Of a DNA stretch of 23,639 nt, positions 22,188-23,639 are shown one piece after another. The stretch lies in NCBI GenBank assembly GCA_031411235.1, contig JANOAR010000182.1, positions 1 to 23,639 on the forward strand, read 5' to 3'. Numbering within the stretch: position 1 is the stretch's first letter; the number at the start of each line of letters is the position of its first letter. The notes beneath the pieces are model-generated. The model ran no database searches, had not been told where the DNA came from, and saw only the letters and a program-made list of their open reading frames with translations. This DNA comes from JANOAR01 sp031411235 (GTDB lineage Bacteria > Verrucomicrobiota > Verrucomicrobiia > Verrucomicrobiales > Verrucomicrobiaceae). The position numbers and the translations under genes are program-made.

Positions 22188-23411
22188 ATGCCCGACTGGA
22201 CTGCCATCCGCAAAGACTTCCCCATCCTCGATCAGCAGGTGCAGGGACATCCGCTCATTTACTTTGATAATGCTGCGACTTCGCAGAAGCCACGCGCCGT
22301 CATCGACGCGCTCGTTCACTACTACGAGCACGACAACGCCAACGTGCATCGCGGACTGCATGAGCTGAGCAGCCGCGCCACCGATGCCTATGAGGAATCG
22401 CGACGCAAGGTCGCCCGCTATCTGAATGCTGCGAACGAGGAGGAGATCGTTTTCACCCGTGGCACCACCGAAGGCATCAACCTCGTCGCGCAGTCCTGGG
22501 GTCGGGCGAATTTGAAGCCGGGCGATGTCATCCTGCTCACCGAGATGGAGCATCACAGCGACCTCGTGCCGTGGCAACTGCTCGCCCAGCAGACGGGCGC
22601 AACACTGCGCCATGTGCCTGTCACTGACGATGGACTGCTCGACATGGAGCAGCTCGACAAGATGCTCACCAGCGAAGTCAAACTCTTCGCCTTCGTCCAC
22701 GTCTCCAACTCTCTCGGCACCATCAATCCTGCTAAAGAACTCTGTGCCAAAGCCCGCACGGTGGGCGCGGTTTCCATGCTCGATGGAGCCCAAAGCGCGG
22801 GCCACATGCCTGTGGATGTTCGCGACATCGGCTGCGATTTTTATGCCTTCTCGGGGCATAAAATGTGCGCACCGACGGGCATCGGTGCCTTGTATGGCCG
22901 GGCCGAATTGCTGGACGCCATGCCGCCGTGGCAAGGCGGCGGCGAGATGATCGTGCGCGTGCAACTCGATAGCAGCACGTATAAAACCGGTGCCGCGCGC
23001 TTCGAAGCTGGCACGCCCGACATCGCGGGTGCCATCGGCCTGGGAGCCGCCATCGACTACATCGAGAGCATCGGCAGGCAGGCCATCTGGGACCACGATG
23101 TCGCGCTCACAAGCTATGCGATGGATCGCATGAGCGAGGTCGATGGCCTGCATATTCTCGGCCCGCGCGACACGCGTGGAGCGCTCGTCGCCTTCACCTT
23201 GGCAGACGCGCATCCGCATGATCTTGTGACCTTCACCAACAGTCATGGCTTAGCCCTGCGCGGCGGCCACCACTGCACTCAGCCGCTGATGCGGAGGTTC
23301 AAGGTGAACAGCACCAGCCGCGCGAGCTTCTACTTCTACAACACCCGCGCCGAGATTGATTCGATGATCGACATCCTACACGCGGCGCGGAAGTTTTTTG
23401 GCGGGGTGTAG
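22188..23411 (+). CDS. sufS: SufS-type cysteine desulfurase (PLP-dependent, class V aminotransferase fold)
   Basis: This 407-residue protein matches the length of the family (E. coli SufS has 406). It takes sulfur from L-cysteine, giving alanine and an enzyme persulfide that feeds Fe-S cluster assembly in the cytoplasm. Visible key residues, each one position lower than in E. coli SufS: H122 (in EMEHHSDLVPWQ), D199 and Q202 (DGAQSAGH), PLP-binding K225 (SGHKMCAPTG), persulfide C363 (LRGGHHCTQPLM) and R378 (SRASFYFYNT). The N-terminus YFDNAATSQKP is also typical. The HHC loop and SGHK context favour group II (SufS) over IscS. The start ATG follows a spacer with hairpins and has no Shine-Dalgarno sequence. 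It lies 172 bp after the giant gene and is probably transcribed independently. No sufB, sufC, sufD, sufE or sufU lies within the window. A CsdA-like assignment is possible but less likely. Confidence 0.95.
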   Translation: MPDWTAIRKDFPILDQQVQGHPLIYFDNAATSQKPRAVIDALVHYYEHDNANVHRGLHELSSRATDAYEESRRKVARYLNAANEEEIVFTRGTTEGINLVAQSWGRANLKPGDVILLTEMEHHSDLVPWQLLAQQTGATLRHVPVTDDGLLDMEQLDKMLTSEVKLFAFVHVSNSLGTINPAKELCAKARTVGAVSMLDGAQSAGHMPVDVRDIGCDFYAFSGHKMCAPTGIGALYGRAELLDAMPPWQGGGEMIVRVQLDSSTYKTGAARFEAGTPDIAGAIGLGAAIDYIESIGRQAIWDHDVALTSYAMDRMSEVDGLHILGPRDTRGALVAFTLADAHPHDLVTFTNSHGLALRGGHHCTQPLMRRFKVNSTSRASFYFYNTRAEIDSMIDILHAARKFFGGV

Positions 23412-23510
23412 CCCCAATGCCCGTCGCGCATTCTTGAGCAGCAATCTAAAGTTTTCGCGCACAAAGGGCAATCCATCGCTCCGACGCAAGCGGCGCTAAA
23501 GCCCTGAGCA
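23412..23510. other. Spacer between sufS and the transposase gene
   Basis: The convergent genes end here 99 bp apart. The stretch must contain the end of the insertion sequence whose transposase ends at 23511, but the opposite end is outside the window, so the inverted repeat and target duplication cannot be identified. I see no clear bidirectional terminator. Confidence 0.4.
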
Positions 23511-23639
23511 TTACCCACAAATATTTTGAGGTTTGAACCTCCTCCATGCTTCGGTGATGGCTTCGAGTTTGTGTAGGCCTTGCCAGAGGACTTGAGCACC
23601 GGGGTGGCCGTCGCCTTTGCGTCCTAGATGGCCGCCTAG
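23511..23639 (-). CDS. IS4/Tn5-like transposase, C-terminal end only (cut by the window edge)
   Basis: Reading the reverse strand inward from the right edge gives 42 codons and a TAA stop (complement of 23511-23513). The peptide opens with LGGHLGRKGDGHPG, continues QVLWQGLHKLEAITEAW and ends KPQNICG. The LGG-x-x-x-x-K-x-x-G-x-P-G, then LW-x-G-x-x-x-L pattern is the conserved C-terminus of IS4-family DDE transposases; the Tn5 transposase end (LGGFMDSKRTG, then ALWEGWEAL) has the same layout. The catalytic DDE residues lie outside the window, so intactness of the gene cannot be judged. It is convergent with sufS and marks an insertion sequence starting just downstream of it. Confidence 0.82.
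   Translation of the reverse strand, partial: LGGHLGRKGDGHPGAQVLWQGLHKLEAITEAWRRFKPQNICG

Noticed and set aside
22173..23246. Reverse-strand open frame of 357 codons opposite sufS
   Set aside because: The forward frame has all SufS catalytic residues; the antisense peptide has no known motif.

Overview
The window is dominated by one enormous gene. A single uninterrupted forward frame (383-22015) encodes a 7,210-residue predicted secreted or surface protein. A 172-bp spacer with three hairpins follows, then a complete SufS-type cysteine desulfurase gene (22188-23411, forward), and finally the last 42 codons of an IS4/Tn5-like transposase on the reverse strand that runs off the right edge (23511-23639). 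The left 382 bp hold no gene I can support.

The organism is most likely a member of the Verrucomicrobiota. The reasons are the fairly high G+C, the lack of a Shine-Dalgarno sequence before both complete genes, the giant exoprotein built from RCC1, MBG-like, choice-of-anchor-D, cadherin-like, Kelch, Calx-beta and Ig modules, and a C-terminal beta-rich module of a kind I associate with verrucomicrobial exoproteins. This assignment is inference from recalled family patterns; no marker gene for taxonomy lies here.

Layout of the giant protein, N to C: a hydrophobic export segment (about residues 8-24); a fungalysin/thermolysin-type propeptide; an M36 metallopeptidase with a complete zinc site (H532, E533, H536, E559); a BACON-like Ig domain; then four RCC1 arrays separated by Ig-type linkers. 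Each array contains exactly 14 RCC1 units, and units 7 and 14 of every array are degenerate. The protein therefore reads as eight seven-bladed propellers of 346-352 residues (56 units in all). The linkers carry MBG-like, FN3-like and choice-of-anchor-D (ASH) domains. After the fourth linker come eight cadherin-like repeats of about 93 residues, a six-repeat Kelch propeller, an FN3-like domain, a Calx-beta domain, two Ig-like domains, a He_PIG domain and a 387-residue C-terminal module.

How it might work (inference): the propeller and Ig scaffold would hold an exported metallopeptidase at the cell surface or in the matrix and could capture protein or polymer ligands for it. SufS supplies sulfur for Fe-S cluster assembly in the cytoplasm and has no evident link to the giant gene; hairpins lie between them and no sufBCD or sufE partner is visible. 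The IS fragment indicates mobile DNA immediately downstream.
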